DNA of 64,000 nucleotides from Bacteroidota bacterium. Its GTDB lineage: Bacteria > Bacteroidota > Bacteroidia > AKYH767-A > OLB10. Location of the stretch: positions 1 to 64,000 of the forward strand of contig JADJOZ010000020.1 of NCBI GenBank assembly GCA_016713525.1, read 5' to 3'. This document shows positions 19,871 through 29,193 of this stretch, piece after piece. A model generated the notes under the pieces. That model had not been told where the DNA came from. It ran no database searches and saw only the letters and a program-made list of their open reading frames with translations. A program made the translations under genes and the position numbers. The first letter of the stretch is position 1, and each line of letters begins with the position of its first letter.

Positions 19871-20710
19871 ATGCGCATTGTATTTAGTTGGTTGATGATT
19901 TGGCTGCTATGCAGTCAAGTTGCCAGTAGTCAGGTTGTATCACTACCCTATTTCGAAAATTTTGAAAATGGATTAAACGGATGGCAACCATCTGATGATG
20001 GTCAGGGAACAGAATGGAATCTGGGAACTCCTACGATTGGTTACACCATAGGAGCATATTCCGGAAACAAATGCTGGGATGTGAATTTAAATGGATTCTA
20101 TGGCAGTAATGCACAGTGCTATATTTATTCACCGGCATTCGATTTCACCAATGTAACAATCGCAAACATTTCATTCTGGACTTTCTACAGAACAGAATCC
20201 TTATGGGATTATCTTTCGGTACAATATTCTATCGACAATGGCGACTCCTGGTATTTCATGCCCTTTCCGGGATTGGTTGATCCGGATGGCGCAACCAAAA
20301 AATGGATACAATCATCCCTTTCCGTGAGTGATTTAAATGGTTATCCTTCGGTACAATTCAGGTTCATGTTCATTTCAGATGCTACCATTAATTTTGATGG
20401 TTACTCAATCGACGACTTCTCTATTCAAACAGATCCGTTAGCTGCTCCTCAGGAGTTGGCTACGGATCTGTTTTCTATATTTCCTAATCCTGCAAATGGA
20501 TCATTTACCATTCATCATAATAATCCATCAAATCTAACTGCTACCGTTTCTATATTCGATTTATCCGGCAAAGAAATCAACCGCTCCCAAATCAATACCT
20601 ATCCCGACTACAAAATCGAAATCCCATCACTCCAGCCCGGCTCCTATCTGGTATCCTATTCGGTTGATGATGCGACTGTTTTTAAGAGATTACTGATTAC
20701 GCGGCAGTAG
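19871..20710 (+). CDS. T9SS-secreted protein with one MAM-like domain
   Basis: A 279-residue protein with a signal peptide (RIVFSWLMIWLLCSQVASSQ), one jelly-roll domain (LPYFENFENGLNGWQ, NKCWDVNLNG, YSIDDFSIQ) and a T9SS type A sorting domain (FPNPANGSFTIH, PGSYLVSYS). The jelly-roll matches the first domain of the preceding protein closely (CWDVNL against CWDINL, IDDFS in both). The pair therefore looks like a tandem duplication, with this copy lacking the DUF7619-like repeats. The genes are 3 bp apart and likely one operon. Confidence 0.85.
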   Translation: MRIVFSWLMIWLLCSQVASSQVVSLPYFENFENGLNGWQPSDDGQGTEWNLGTPTIGYTIGAYSGNKCWDVNLNGFYGSNAQCYIYSPAFDFTNVTIANISFWTFYRTESLWDYLSVQYSIDNGDSWYFMPFPGLVDPDGATKKWIQSSLSVSDLNGYPSVQFRFMFISDATINFDGYSIDDFSIQTDPLAAPQELATDLFSIFPNPANGSFTIHHNNPSNLTATVSIFDLSGKEINRSQINTYPDYKIEIPSLQPGSYLVSYSVDDATVFKRLLITRQ

Positions 20711-20844
20711 TTCAAAGTACTGTCGGGCAAGGTGAGTACTAAATTAAATTTAAATTATTTTTCTTTAAACTTTGAATAAATAATCTTTAATTTATATTTT
20801 TGGCTTTTCAGCTATTTTCATACTTTTTTTTATTCTTTTTCACT

Positions 20845-21210
20845 ATGAATCCCAAAACATTTGCATTAGAAGAACGACTTATTCAGTTTTCTTTAAGCAT
20901 AATCGATATTGTAGAAAAACTTCCTAAAACTAAAGTTGGGAATTATATTGCAGGACAAATTATACGTTCCGGTCTATCGCCTTCATTCAATTATGGTGAA
21001 GCACAAGTCGCTGAATCAAGAACTGATTTCATTCACAAAATGAAAATTGCTCTCAAAGAACTGAAAGAAACTCTGGTTACTCTTAAAATTGTCCAAAGAA
21101 AACCACTTCTTTCCGATAGTAATTTGATCGATTCCCTTATCACTGAATGTGGTGAACTTATTGCCATTTTTGTAAAGAGCATAGAAACGGCGAAGAAGAA
21201 TCAAAATTAG
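20845..21210 (+). CDS. Four-helix-bundle protein (S23/IVP family)
   Basis: I place the start at MNPKTFALEERLIQFS (20845); the longer frame adds a phenylalanine-rich stretch that is unlikely to be translated. The 121 residues show the S23 (23S rRNA intervening-sequence protein) pattern: a first helix (FALEERLIQFSLSIIDIVEKLP), KVGNYIAGQIIRSGLSPSFNYGEA, then KIALKELKETLVTLKIVQR and LIDSLITECGELIAIFVKSIETAKK. In spirochaetes and Coxiella such proteins are encoded inside 23S rRNA; in Bacteroidota they are free-standing with no known role. Its fold also resembles Avd of diversity-generating retroelements. It is followed at once by a large structured repeat array, as is the paralogue at 41064. Confidence 0.9.
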   Translation: MNPKTFALEERLIQFSLSIIDIVEKLPKTKVGNYIAGQIIRSGLSPSFNYGEAQVAESRTDFIHKMKIALKELKETLVTLKIVQRKPLLSDSNLIDSLITECGELIAIFVKSIETAKKNQN

Positions 21211-21226
21211 AGTCCTACCTATATTT

Positions 21227-22273
21227 GTTATTCAATATTTGAAACTACTATAGAACACCAAATTAATGTTCTTATGTCTGAACTATAATTCTGCCTTCCC
21301 TCATGCCTCTTTTATTGAATATTGATTAACAAGAAGTGAGAATTGAATAATGATTCATTTCCTTATTCAATTTGAAATATTCAATAATTGTTATTCAATA
21401 TTTGAAATTGCTATAGTATACAAATTATTATTTCTGCCGCTGAACATAATTCTGCCAGTATAAATGATCCTTTATTGAATATTGATTAACAAGAAGTGAG
21501 AATTGAATAAGGACACTTTTCTCCATTTACTTATTCAATTTGTAATATTCAATATTTGATATTCAATATTTTGAAACTGCTATAGTACTCAAATTATTAT
21601 TTCTGCCGCTGAACCATAATTCTGCCAGTATAAATAATCCTTTATTGAATATTGATTAACAAGAAGTGAGAATTGAATAAGGATACATCTACTTATTCAA
21701 TTTGAAATATTCAATATTTGCTATTCAATATTTTGAAGCTGTTATAGTACCCAAATTATTATTTCTGCAGCTGAACCATAATTCTGCCAGTATAAATGAT
21801 CCTTTATTGAATATTGACTAACAAGAAGTGAAAATTGAATAAGGACATTGAGTAACAAAAAATTCTTAATTCTTAATTCTTAATTCTTAATCCTTAATCC
21901 TTTTGAATATTGACTAACAAGAAGTGAGAATTGAATAAGGACATTGAGGAACAAAAAATTCTTAATCCTTAATCCTTAATCCTTTTGAATATTGATTAAC
22001 AAGAAGTGAGAATTGAATAAGGATACATCTACTTATTCAATTTGTAATATTCAATATTTGTTATTCAATATTTTGAAGCTGCTATAGTACCCAAATTATT
22101 ATTTCTGCAGCTGAACCATAATTCTGCCAGTATAAATGATCCTTTATTGAATATTGACTAACAAGAAGTGAAAATTGAATAAGGACATTGAGTAACAAAA
22201 AATTCTTAATTCTTAATCCTTAATCCTTTTGAATATTGATTAACAAGAAGTGAGAATTGAATAAGGATACATC
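21227..22273. repeat. AT-rich structured tandem repeat array A, left part
   Basis: Repeats of roughly 80-170 bp. Each has a conserved core of about 36 bp, TTGAATATTGAYTAACAAGAAGTGARAATTGAATAA. Eight cores lie here and two more to the right of the IS66 element. Between cores are TTATTCAATTTGWAATATTCAATA, which is complementary to the core ends, so core plus spacer can fold into a long hairpin. A relay segment, ATTCTGCCAGTATAAATGATCC, is also repeated. Some cores are followed by a heptanucleotide run (CTTAATY)n. Stop codons occur in every frame, so the array is not coding. It lies directly downstream of the four-helix-bundle gene. Confidence 0.9.
22266..22273. repeat. 8-bp target-site duplication of the IS66 element (left copy)
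   Basis: GATACATC directly before the left terminal repeat. The identical right copy is at 24639-24646. Perfect duplication indicates a single simple transposition event with no later rearrangement at the ends. Confidence 0.93.
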
Positions 22274-22366
22274 GTATCCATCCGACGAACTACATCTTGA
22301 TTTAAGTTGAGCCATGTTCTTTCTTTTGCCCGTTAAAGATAATAAAAATCTTCACATGGAAGCAAG

Positions 22367-22684
22367 TTGAAAACACTAAAGAGGATTTCACAGCAGGAGC
22401 GCCAGGCGCACCTCAATAACTGGAAGATAAGCGGGAAAAGTAAGAAGGAGTATTGCCTTGAACAGGGCATTAATTATTATACTTTCATGAGCTGGCTGAC
22501 TCTAAAAAAGAAGAACAAGGTGGTTCGTTCAAAACCGGCCCCAACGGTTAAAGGTTTTTCAGAAGTAACCTTGCCAATCAAATCAGCCGGAAGTCCTTTC
22601 GCCCGTATTTCCTATGGAAAAACAGCTGTTGAAATACTTCACCCGGTGAGTCCTGATTTTATCAGGCAATTATTGAATTCATGA
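22367..22684 (+). CDS. tnpA: IS66 TnpA (OrfA accessory protein)
   Basis: A 105-residue basic protein with the TnpA helix-turn-helix pattern: SQQERQAHLNNWKISGKSKKEYCLEQGINYYTFMSWL, here given only as the span of residues 8-44 with key residues W19, SGKSK and YYTF..W. The tail (FARISYGKTAVEILHPV...LRQLL-type) is also typical. It is required with TnpB for efficient IS66 transposition. Its stop overlaps the tnpB start (ATGA at 22681-22684). This is the only intact frame of the element. Confidence 0.85.
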   Translation: MKTLKRISQQERQAHLNNWKISGKSKKEYCLEQGINYYTFMSWLTLKKKNKVVRSKPAPTVKGFSEVTLPIKSAGSPFARISYGKTAVEILHPVSPDFIRQLLNS

Positions 22685-23075
22685 TTTTATCGTTCAGTGA
22701 CCGGTACCGGTATTTTGTTTATGGCAGGTTGCGATATGCGTAAAGGATACGATTGTCTTAACGGTTTGGTACGTAATGAATTTAAGAAGGATCCTCTTTT
22801 GGGTGATGTTTTTATTTTCTTGTCTCGCCGGAATAAAATAAAATTGTTTCATTGGCAAGGCGATGGTTTTTGCATTTTTTCCAAGCGATTGGAGAAAGGG
22901 ACTTTTGAAATTCCCAAAGCAGAGTTCATCCCAAAATGCCATGGAAATATCTCCACATCAACTTCAATTTATTCTTGAAGGAATTGTACTTTCTTCTGTT
23001 AAAAAAAGAGTGCGTTATAAGCATCATTTTGTTGATAAAAAGTCAGTGGTAGCAGGTGTTTCAGGAGTTGTTTGA
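22681..23075 (+). pseudogene. tnpB: IS66 TnpB (OrfB), frameshifted
   Basis: The start (MILSFSDRYRYFVYG) is in one frame. After about 22730 the text moves to a second frame (CDMRKGYDCLNGLVRNEFKKD, then FHWQGDGF and RLEKGTFEIPKAE). After about 22925 it moves to a third (SQNAMEISPHQLQFILEGIVL, ending in VRYKH). Together these give the standard DMRK..DGL.glV / KLL.W..dGF..y.KRLe.G.f order of IS66 OrfB. At least two indels break it. The role of the protein is unknown but it is needed for movement. Confidence 0.85.
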
Positions 23076-24543
23076 TGTATCTTTGCTGTGTGAGTAATGC
23101 ATACGAAAATATGTCACGTGAAGAGCTGGTTACCCAAAACCAACAGCTTCATTTTTCAGTAGCGCAACTTCGTGCCGAACTCAACCAAATCAAACGATTA
23201 ATTTATGGCAGCAAATCCGAAAGGTTTGTTCCTCAAATTCTAGTTCACAAATTTCGTTGGAATTGGAAGTTGAAAGCCCTACAGTAATTGTTCCTCCTGC
23301 GATCACAACGGTTTCCTATCAAAAAAAAGGAAGCTACAACACCTGTGTTACATCCGGGAAGGAGACCTTTTCCTTCTCATCTGCCAAGAGTTGAAGTAGC
23401 TATTGAACCACTTGAGTCTGTTACCGGACTCAAAGCGATCGGTAAAGAAATTACTGAGCAATTGGAATATGAACCTGGAAGACTATTTGTAAAACAATAC
23501 GTACGAGTGAAATATGCCAAAGCTAATGGTGAGGGAATCATTATTGGAAATTTGCCAAGTATGCCTATTGAAAAAGGCATACCAGGTCCCGGACTTCTTG
23601 CAAATATTTTTATTGAAAAGTATGTGGATCATCTTCCGCTATACCGGCAAATAGAACGTTATAAGAGAGAAGGTGTTGACATCACTTCATCGAGCATCTC
23701 TGACTGGGTCAGTGCCGGTTGTAATTGGATTAGACCGGCATTTGATTGTATGCAAACAAAAATATTAAACTGCGACTACCTTCAAGTCGATGAAACACCC
23801 ATAAAGGTACTTGACCGAAGTAAAAGGTGAAAGTCATCAGGGTTATTACTGGGTGTACCGAGATCCAATAAATAAGCTGGTGCTTTTTGATTATCGAAAA
23901 GGCAGAGGAAGGAAGGGCCGCAAGAGTTATTGAAAAATTTTAAGGGCTATTTACAAACCGATGGGTATGGTGTGTATGATGCTTTTGATGGGAAAGAAAT
24001 AAAATTGTTGCATTGCATTGCGCACGCTCGAAGGTATTTTGATCAGGCCGTTGAAAACGACAAAGTTCGGGCTGAATATGTATTGCATGAAATTCAAAAA
24101 CTTTATGCGATTGAGCGTAAAGCGAAAGAAAATATGCTTACACACAAAGAGCGACTCGCAATTAGACAAGAGCTTAGCGTGCCTATCTTAAGTGAGATGC
24201 ATCAATGGCTAAAATCAACATTACACAAGTGCCGCCACAAAGCCTGATTGGAAAAGCATTGGCTTATTCTTTATCAAGGTGGGAAAAATTAATGCTGTAC
24301 TGTACAGATGGTCGGCTGGAAATAGATAATAATCTGGTAGAAAATGCCATTCGTCCTGTTGCTATCGGAAGAAAAATTACCTCTTTGCCGGTTCTCATGA
24401 TGCGGCTCAGCGCCTGCCATGATTTATTCTATGCTCGGCACCTGTAAAATGCGAGGCGCAGAACCTTTTTTCCTGGCTAAAAAACTTTTTTTGAAGTTAT
24501 CCCCGATTATAAGGCTAACAAGATGGAAGAATTGCTCCCTTGA
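23075..24543 (+). pseudogene. tnpC: IS66 TnpC transposase (DDE), multiply frameshifted
   Basis: Pieces in changing frames rebuild an IS66 transposase. A coiled-coil/zinc-finger N-terminus (EELVTQNQQLHFSVAQL, YGSKSERF) comes first. Catalytic-region pieces follow: LQVDETPIKVLDR (first Asp), YLQTDGYGVYDAF (second Asp), HCIAHARRYFD, and GRLEIDNNLVENAIRP (Glu). The C-terminal helix pieces (GTCKMRGAEPF, VIPDYKANKMEELLP) end at the stop 24541-24543. I count at least seven frame changes in 1.5 kb, a much higher density than in chromosomal genes here. That favours true decay over sequencing error, though several sites are homopolymers. Confidence 0.85.
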
Positions 24544-24638
24544 AAATTTACTGCTTTCATTCTTTTTATATACCTTTCCACCAAGGTTACTAAGAAATCA
24601 TTATGTCTTTATCAATATGTAGTTGGTCGGATGGATAC

Positions 24639-24963
24639 GATACATCTACTTATTCAATTTGTAATATTCAATATTTGTTATTCAATATTTTGAAGCTGCT
24701 ATAGTACACCAATTATTGATCCTGCCAATGATCTATAATTCTGCCAGTATAAATGATCCTTTATTGAATATTGACTAACAAGAAGTGAGAATTGAATAAG
24801 GACATTTAGTAACAAAAAATTCTTAATCCTTAATCCTTAATCCTTAATCCTTAATCCTATTGAATATTGATTAACAAGAAGTGAGAATTGAATAATGATT
24901 CATTTCCTTATTCAATTTGAAATATTCAATACTTGTTATTCAATATTTTGAAACTGTTATAGC
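24639..24963. repeat. AT-rich structured tandem repeat array A, right part
   Basis: A continuation of array A after the IS66 element, beginning with the duplicated target GATACATC. It contains two more copies of the 36-bp core (about 24767 and 24861), the heptanucleotide run (CTTAATC)n, and the TTATTCAATTTG half-repeats. The last unit has the same outer segment (AATGATTCATTTCCTTATTC) as the first unit at about 21350, so the two array borders match. It ends about 30 bp before the stop codon of dnaE on the other strand. Confidence 0.88.
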
Positions 24964-24993
24964 ATGAAAATTATAAAATTAACTGCAAAGCAC

Positions 24994-27930
24994 TCAATAT
25001 CGCGGATCGCTCACTGTCTCCAGTCTCGCCAGTTTTTCCACTTCCAGACTAGGAAAGCCGAATTCTTCGACGACTTTACCCAGAATCAGATACACGCCAC
25101 GACCCTTGAAAGGATAGCGATTAAGACTATCGGCGAAATGAACAGTATCGAAAAAGTTTCCTTCATCATCGAGAAAAGTTCCTAAGTTCATCATATCGTG
25201 GCGAACAGTCGTGACATACTTGATGGTAACAAGATTGCCTACCATGCGGACTTTTTTGCCTATGTGATGAACCAGTTCTTTTGCTTTTATCTCGCCCCGG
25301 AAAGTGGTCTTCAGCAGATCGAATCCGGAAAGTGTAACCGGAAAGCCCAGTAATTCCATTTCATCAAATGCATCTTCAACTGTTTGATGAACCAGAACAG
25401 GCAGCTCAAAATGTTTGGTGGGAGTAGCGAACAATTGCTGCATGGATGCCGGAGGAGTGCTTTTACCGAGGAGCATATGCGCATCCCACAGCAACTGCTT
25501 TTTATCGATTCCCGTAAACCGGAAAGCATCGAGGCGAATCAGTAAGATGAGTTGCTCAATAGTAATGCGGGTGCGGTTCACAAAGTCCTCGAGATTTACA
25601 AAATCACCATTATCGAGTCGCTCCATTGGAATACTCTGTGCGAAAGAAGTTTCAAAATTCTGAATCAGATTGAAGCCCAAATAAACATCGGTTCCATAGA
25701 TGATTGTATTGAATTCGCTCTTATTCACGCAGGGCAAATGAATGGCAGCGCCCCATTTGCGTGCTTCGTTCACATAAACCCAGGTACTGTAAAAGCCTCC
25801 GAAATTATTGATTACAGCCACGTGAAATTCGTGCGGGAAATAGGTTTTTAAATAAAGACTCTGATAACTTTCCACAGCATACGAAGCCGAGTGCGCCTTC
25901 GAAAACGAATAACCGGCAAACGATTCAATCTGCCGCCACACCTCTTTGGTGAGATCATCGGCATAGCCCTTTGCCTTGCAGTTTTCAAAAAACTTATCTA
26001 CAATCAGCTGCATCTCTTTTTTACTGCGCGATTTTCCGCTCATGGCACGACGTAATACATCGGCATCAGCCAGATCGAGACCGGCAAAATGGTGGCAGAC
26101 TTTAATCACATCTTCCTGATATACCATCACACCATAGGTCTCTTCCAGTTGCTCCTTCATAACGGGATGGAGATATGAAAATCCACCGGGATTATGAAAC
26201 CGCTGGATATATTCCTTCATCATACCACTTTTAGCTACACCAGGCCGTATGATGGAACTGGCCGCTACGAGACTCACATATTCCGAGCAGTGCAACTTCT
26301 TTAGCAAACCACGCATCGCAGGACTCTCAATATAAAAACAACCGATTGTATCACCCGATTTCAATTGCTCTTTCACCATCTCATCTCGCTTGAACATGGG
26401 CACATCGTGCACATCCACTTTGATGCGGCGGTTTCGCAATACCAGATCGGAAGCATCTTTTATGTGACCAATTCCCCGCTGACTTAGAATATCGAGCTTT
26501 TCGAATCCTATAGCCTCTGCCACATACATATCCCATTGGGTAGTCGGATATCCTTTCGGAGGAAGATCGAGCGCCGTATAGCATGTAATGGGCTCTTCCG
26601 AGATCAGAATACCTCCGGCATGAATAGTTCGCAGGTTTGGAAACTCACTCAGCATTTTTCCATAATGAAAAAGTGGTTTTGTAATGCTATCGAGTTCCAT
26701 CGTTGTTTTACGCGATTCCACCAGCGCATCAATCTCTGCTTTTGGCAGGCCGTATACTTTTCCCATCTCCCGAATAATCGATTTTCCTTTGAACGTAGAC
26801 ATCGCGCCAAGCAGAGCAGTATGTTCGCGACCGTAGCGTTTGAAAATATATTCGGTCACATCGTCGCGTTCTTTCCAGGAATAGTCGATGTCGAAATCGG
26901 GAGGCGACTTGCGTTTGGGATTGAGGAATCGCTCGAAATAAAGATCGAGTTCAATGGGATCCACATCGGTGATACGCAGACAATAGGCGACAATACTGTT
27001 GGCGCCACTCCCCCGTCCTACGTGATAAAATCCCCGCGACATACTATAGCGGATGATATCCCAGGTAATCAGAAAGTAGGATGAAAAACCGAGGTTATCG
27101 ATTACTTCGAGTTCATGTTTGATGCGACGAATGGCCTCCTTATTATTTTTCCCATAGCGGTAAAGGAGTCCATCATGAGCCAGCTTCTCGAGCAGCAAGC
27201 GGTCATCGTAGCCACTGCCTGTAAACGTTTTTTTATTTTTGATGGTTTTAAAATCGAAGCTGAAAGCACAATCATCCAAAAGTGCTTTGGTATTTCGCAC
27301 CACTTGCGGCAAGGCTTCATAACACTTTATCAGTTCGCTTTCGCGGATGAAGGATTCAGAAGCATGAGCAAGCATTTCGGGCTCAAGTTGTGAAAGCAGG
27401 ATATTGTTATCGATAGCACGAAGGTGCCGGTGTAATTCATAGCCTTCGTCGTTCATAAAAGTAACGGGTTGCAGCATGACGCCATTCTCGATTATATGAT
27501 TGCTTTTCGCCGATGCACGCAGCTTATTGATATCACGAATGGCAATACCGGCAAATTCATTATCGTGGAGCTTGCCTGCCGGGAAGCGCAATAACGGATA
27601 AATCACATAGCACTGCTTTAAAAGCGGCGCGCGATCGGGATAAGGTTCACTGCTGTAATTATGCTGCGTGATAAACTCATTGATCTCTTTGAACCCGGCA
27701 TTATTTCGTGCCACCAGCGTAAACAAATGATCGTTACCATTTCTGATCTCAGCACCGGCAACAGGCTTTATACCGGCCTTCTCACAAGCCTCCGTAAAAT
27801 CGGGAATACCGGTAGTGTTGTTGATGTCGGTTAATACCAAAGACTCCATCCCTGCTTCATGAGCAGTTGTTACAAGCGACTCAATGGAGAGTGTCCCGTA
27901 ACGTAATGAGTAATTTGAATAAGCGAACAC
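24994..27930 (-). CDS. dnaE: DNA polymerase III alpha-type polymerase (DnaE, probable SOS/error-prone paralogue)
   Basis: A 978-residue protein, shorter than the replicative DnaE (about 1,200-1,450) and like the mutagenic DnaE forms that accompany DinB or ImuB. The PHP domain begins FAYSNYSLRYGTLSI. The first metal-binding histidine of the usual HSxYS motif is Tyr here, so the proofreading or phosphatase site is probably dead. The C-family polymerase core shows VGRGSGANS, the catalytic PDFDIDYSWKERD Asp pair and YSFSKAHSASYA. A helix-hairpin-helix and an OB-fold follow near the end. The start is GTG at 27930. Composition looks richer in G+C than nearby T9SS genes. Its upstream region shares an operator block with dinB/lexA, so it is probably SOS-induced. 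Confidence 0.9.
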   Translation of the reverse strand: MFAYSNYSLRYGTLSIESLVTTAHEAGMESLVLTDINNTTGIPDFTEACEKAGIKPVAGAEIRNGNDHLFTLVARNNAGFKEINEFITQHNYSSEPYPDRAPLLKQCYVIYPLLRFPAGKLHDNEFAGIAIRDINKLRASAKSNHIIENGVMLQPVTFMNDEGYELHRHLRAIDNNILLSQLEPEMLAHASESFIRESELIKCYEALPQVVRNTKALLDDCAFSFDFKTIKNKKTFTGSGYDDRLLLEKLAHDGLLYRYGKNNKEAIRRIKHELEVIDNLGFSSYFLITWDIIRYSMSRGFYHVGRGSGANSIVAYCLRITDVDPIELDLYFERFLNPKRKSPPDFDIDYSWKERDDVTEYIFKRYGREHTALLGAMSTFKGKSIIREMGKVYGLPKAEIDALVESRKTTMELDSITKPLFHYGKMLSEFPNLRTIHAGGILISEEPITCYTALDLPPKGYPTTQWDMYVAEAIGFEKLDILSQRGIGHIKDASDLVLRNRRIKVDVHDVPMFKRDEMVKEQLKSGDTIGCFYIESPAMRGLLKKLHCSEYVSLVAASSIIRPGVAKSGMMKEYIQRFHNPGGFSYLHPVMKEQLEETYGVMVYQEDVIKVCHHFAGLDLADADVLRRAMSGKSRSKKEMQLIVDKFFENCKAKGYADDLTKEVWRQIESFAGYSFSKAHSASYAVESYQSLYLKTYFPHEFHVAVINNFGGFYSTWVYVNEARKWGAAIHLPCVNKSEFNTIIYGTDVYLGFNLIQNFETSFAQSIPMERLDNGDFVNLEDFVNRTRITIEQLILLIRLDAFRFTGIDKKQLLWDAHMLLGKSTPPASMQQLFATPTKHFELPVLVHQTVEDAFDEMELLGFPVTLSGFDLLKTTFRGEIKAKELVHHIGKKVRMVGNLVTIKYVTTVRHDMMNLGTFLDDEGNFFDTVHFADSLNRYPFKGRGVYLILGKVVEEFGFPSLEVEKLARLETVSDPRY

Positions 27931-28019
27931 TTAATAAATTATAGATGACTCCGTATACCTTCGTGCTCCTCTTCTACTATAGCCATTGAGGTACAGAGAG
28001 CTGTGTAGAACAGAATAGT

Positions 28020-28060
28020 AATGATTGTATTGCAATCATTTTAATGTTTACAATATACTC
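28020..28060 (-). promoter_or_regulatory. Double palindromic operator upstream of dnaE
   Basis: Site 1 (28020-28040) is a perfect palindrome: AATGATTG, spacer TATTG, CAATCATT. Site 2 (28046-28060) is GTTTACAATATACTC. The centres are 23 bp apart. The same two sites with the same spacing lie between dinB and the lexA-like gene (36291-36329), where the alignment is ungapped. It sits about 90 bp upstream of the dnaE GTG start. The likely ligand is the LexA-like repressor encoded at 36398. No exact TAnnTTTG box was found here for dnaE, so the promoter position is open. Confidence 0.7.
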
Positions 28061-28251
28061 ATTATTTCAAAGGAGAGGGTTGCAGCAATCAAAAAAATAG
28101 AAGTTATTACATATATGGAAAATAGAATACTTTAAGACTAAATATGAAATCTAAAAAGTTCGGGAAAATGCAAGTCAAGTGTCAAGATGTTGATAAGAAA
28201 ATAACTACAGTTTCTCTAAATTTTTCACTGTCCTGTCATTTTCATTTTTAA
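28061..28251. other. AT-rich intergenic segment upstream of the dnaE operator
   Basis: About 190 bases between the dnaE operator and the stop codon of the T9SS gene at 28252. I see no gene, terminator hairpin or repeat. Confidence 0.4.
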
Positions 28252-29187
28252 CTATAATTTTGAAAACAACTTATAATAGGAATGATTTTCTCTATCATAA
28301 ATTCTAACAAAATATAGACCAGGATCAAGAGTTGAAACACTTATTCTTTGATATGAATTTAGAATGTTTTCAATTACAACTTTACCAGAAACATCAATTA
28401 TCTGAATATACTTAAAATTCCATACACCACTAAATTCGATTTCAAATGACTCTGAAGCTGGATTAGGATAGATTTTAAAAACAATTGGATTTACTTCCAT
28501 ATAACCTGTTACATCACAACTTGTAGCTATAGAGTCTGTATAGATCAACGTGCCATCTTGCTTTAAGGCCCATAACGAACCACCTCTTTCAAAATAGGGC
28601 ATTAATGTCCAATTAAGTCCATTTGTACTTCCAATGCCTTCTATAATAGAAACATATTCAAAATGTGTTGGCATCTGCCACAAGTTCGTATCAACCACAC
28701 TTACAAAAAATTGCTTTCTATAGTTTCCTGCTATCAGTATAGAATCAATTCTCGTTATCATGGTGTAATTACTAGGGGTCAAAATATTAGAAGGCAAAGT
28801 ATCACCAACCATAAAGTTAAAATTGTATAAATAGTTTTCAGTAGGGCTAGTTGGAGGTACGTAATATAGAATTTTATTAACTTCTCTAATACAACCTACA
28901 TACTGATGAAAATATGTAGAAGACCCAGAATTAAAGGGGATAGGATAATCTTCCCATTCAAATACACCATTCTCCTCTAATTTATGATATAATTCTCCAT
29001 TAATCAACGTATCATTTGTAATAAATTGCTGATAAGTCCACCTGTGAACTTGATCATTAGGAGGATTAAAAAAGAGTTGCGACCTTTGTCCACACCATGC
29101 AGCATTTGAATCAGGAAAACTAAAATAATTTTGAGAACTTCCTGTAAATGCAATTAAAAGCAATATTATTAACAAATATATTTTCAT
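28252..29187 (-). CDS. T9SS-secreted protein of unknown function, promoter displaced by IS256
   Basis: I take the start at MKIYLLIILLLIAFTGSSQ (ATG at 29185-29187), a signal peptide; the longer frame runs into IS sequence. The roughly 311-residue body has the pattern seen in many Bacteroidota surface proteins: W..Q.F..DTLINGELYHKL, a YLYNFNFMVGDTLPSN motif and VSIIEGIGSTNGL. The C-terminus is a T9SS type A domain (KIYPNPASESFEIEF, PGLYFVRIYD). The protein at 58548 has the same plan (LYDFDLEIGDTLPD, IIEGIGHDRGL), so they are paralogues. The terminal repeat of the IS256 element begins only 6 bp upstream of the start codon, so the native promoter is lost. Confidence 0.85.
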   Translation of the reverse strand: MKIYLLIILLLIAFTGSSQNYFSFPDSNAAWCGQRSQLFFNPPNDQVHRWTYQQFITNDTLINGELYHKLEENGVFEWEDYPIPFNSGSSTYFHQYVGCIREVNKILYYVPPTSPTENYLYNFNFMVGDTLPSNILTPSNYTMITRIDSILIAGNYRKQFFVSVVDTNLWQMPTHFEYVSIIEGIGSTNGLNWTLMPYFERGGSLWALKQDGTLIYTDSIATSCDVTGYMEVNPIVFKIYPNPASESFEIEFSGVWNFKYIQIIDVSGKVVIENILNSYQRISVSTLDPGLYFVRIYDRENHSYYKLFSKL

Positions 29188-29193
29188 TTGAGA

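Larger units (their letters stand above)
22274..24638 (+). mobile_element. IS66-family insertion sequence, decayed, 2,365 bp, inserted in repeat array A
   Basis: Terminal inverted repeats of about 26 bp: the left end starts GTATCCATCCGACGAACTAC, and the right end reads the same on the reverse strand with one G/C difference. Both ends are flanked by the 8-bp duplication GATACATC (22266-22273 and 24639-24646), the target-site length usual for IS66. The intact target (GGATACATCTACTTATTC) occurs elsewhere in the array, so the original site is known. It carries the tnpA, tnpB and tnpC order of IS66. tnpB and tnpC hold many frameshifts, so this copy appears unable to move by itself. Confidence 0.93.

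Noticed and set aside
23972..24247. Independent 105-aa gene within IS66
   Set aside because: It is the second-Asp piece of the tnpC transposase in a shifted frame.
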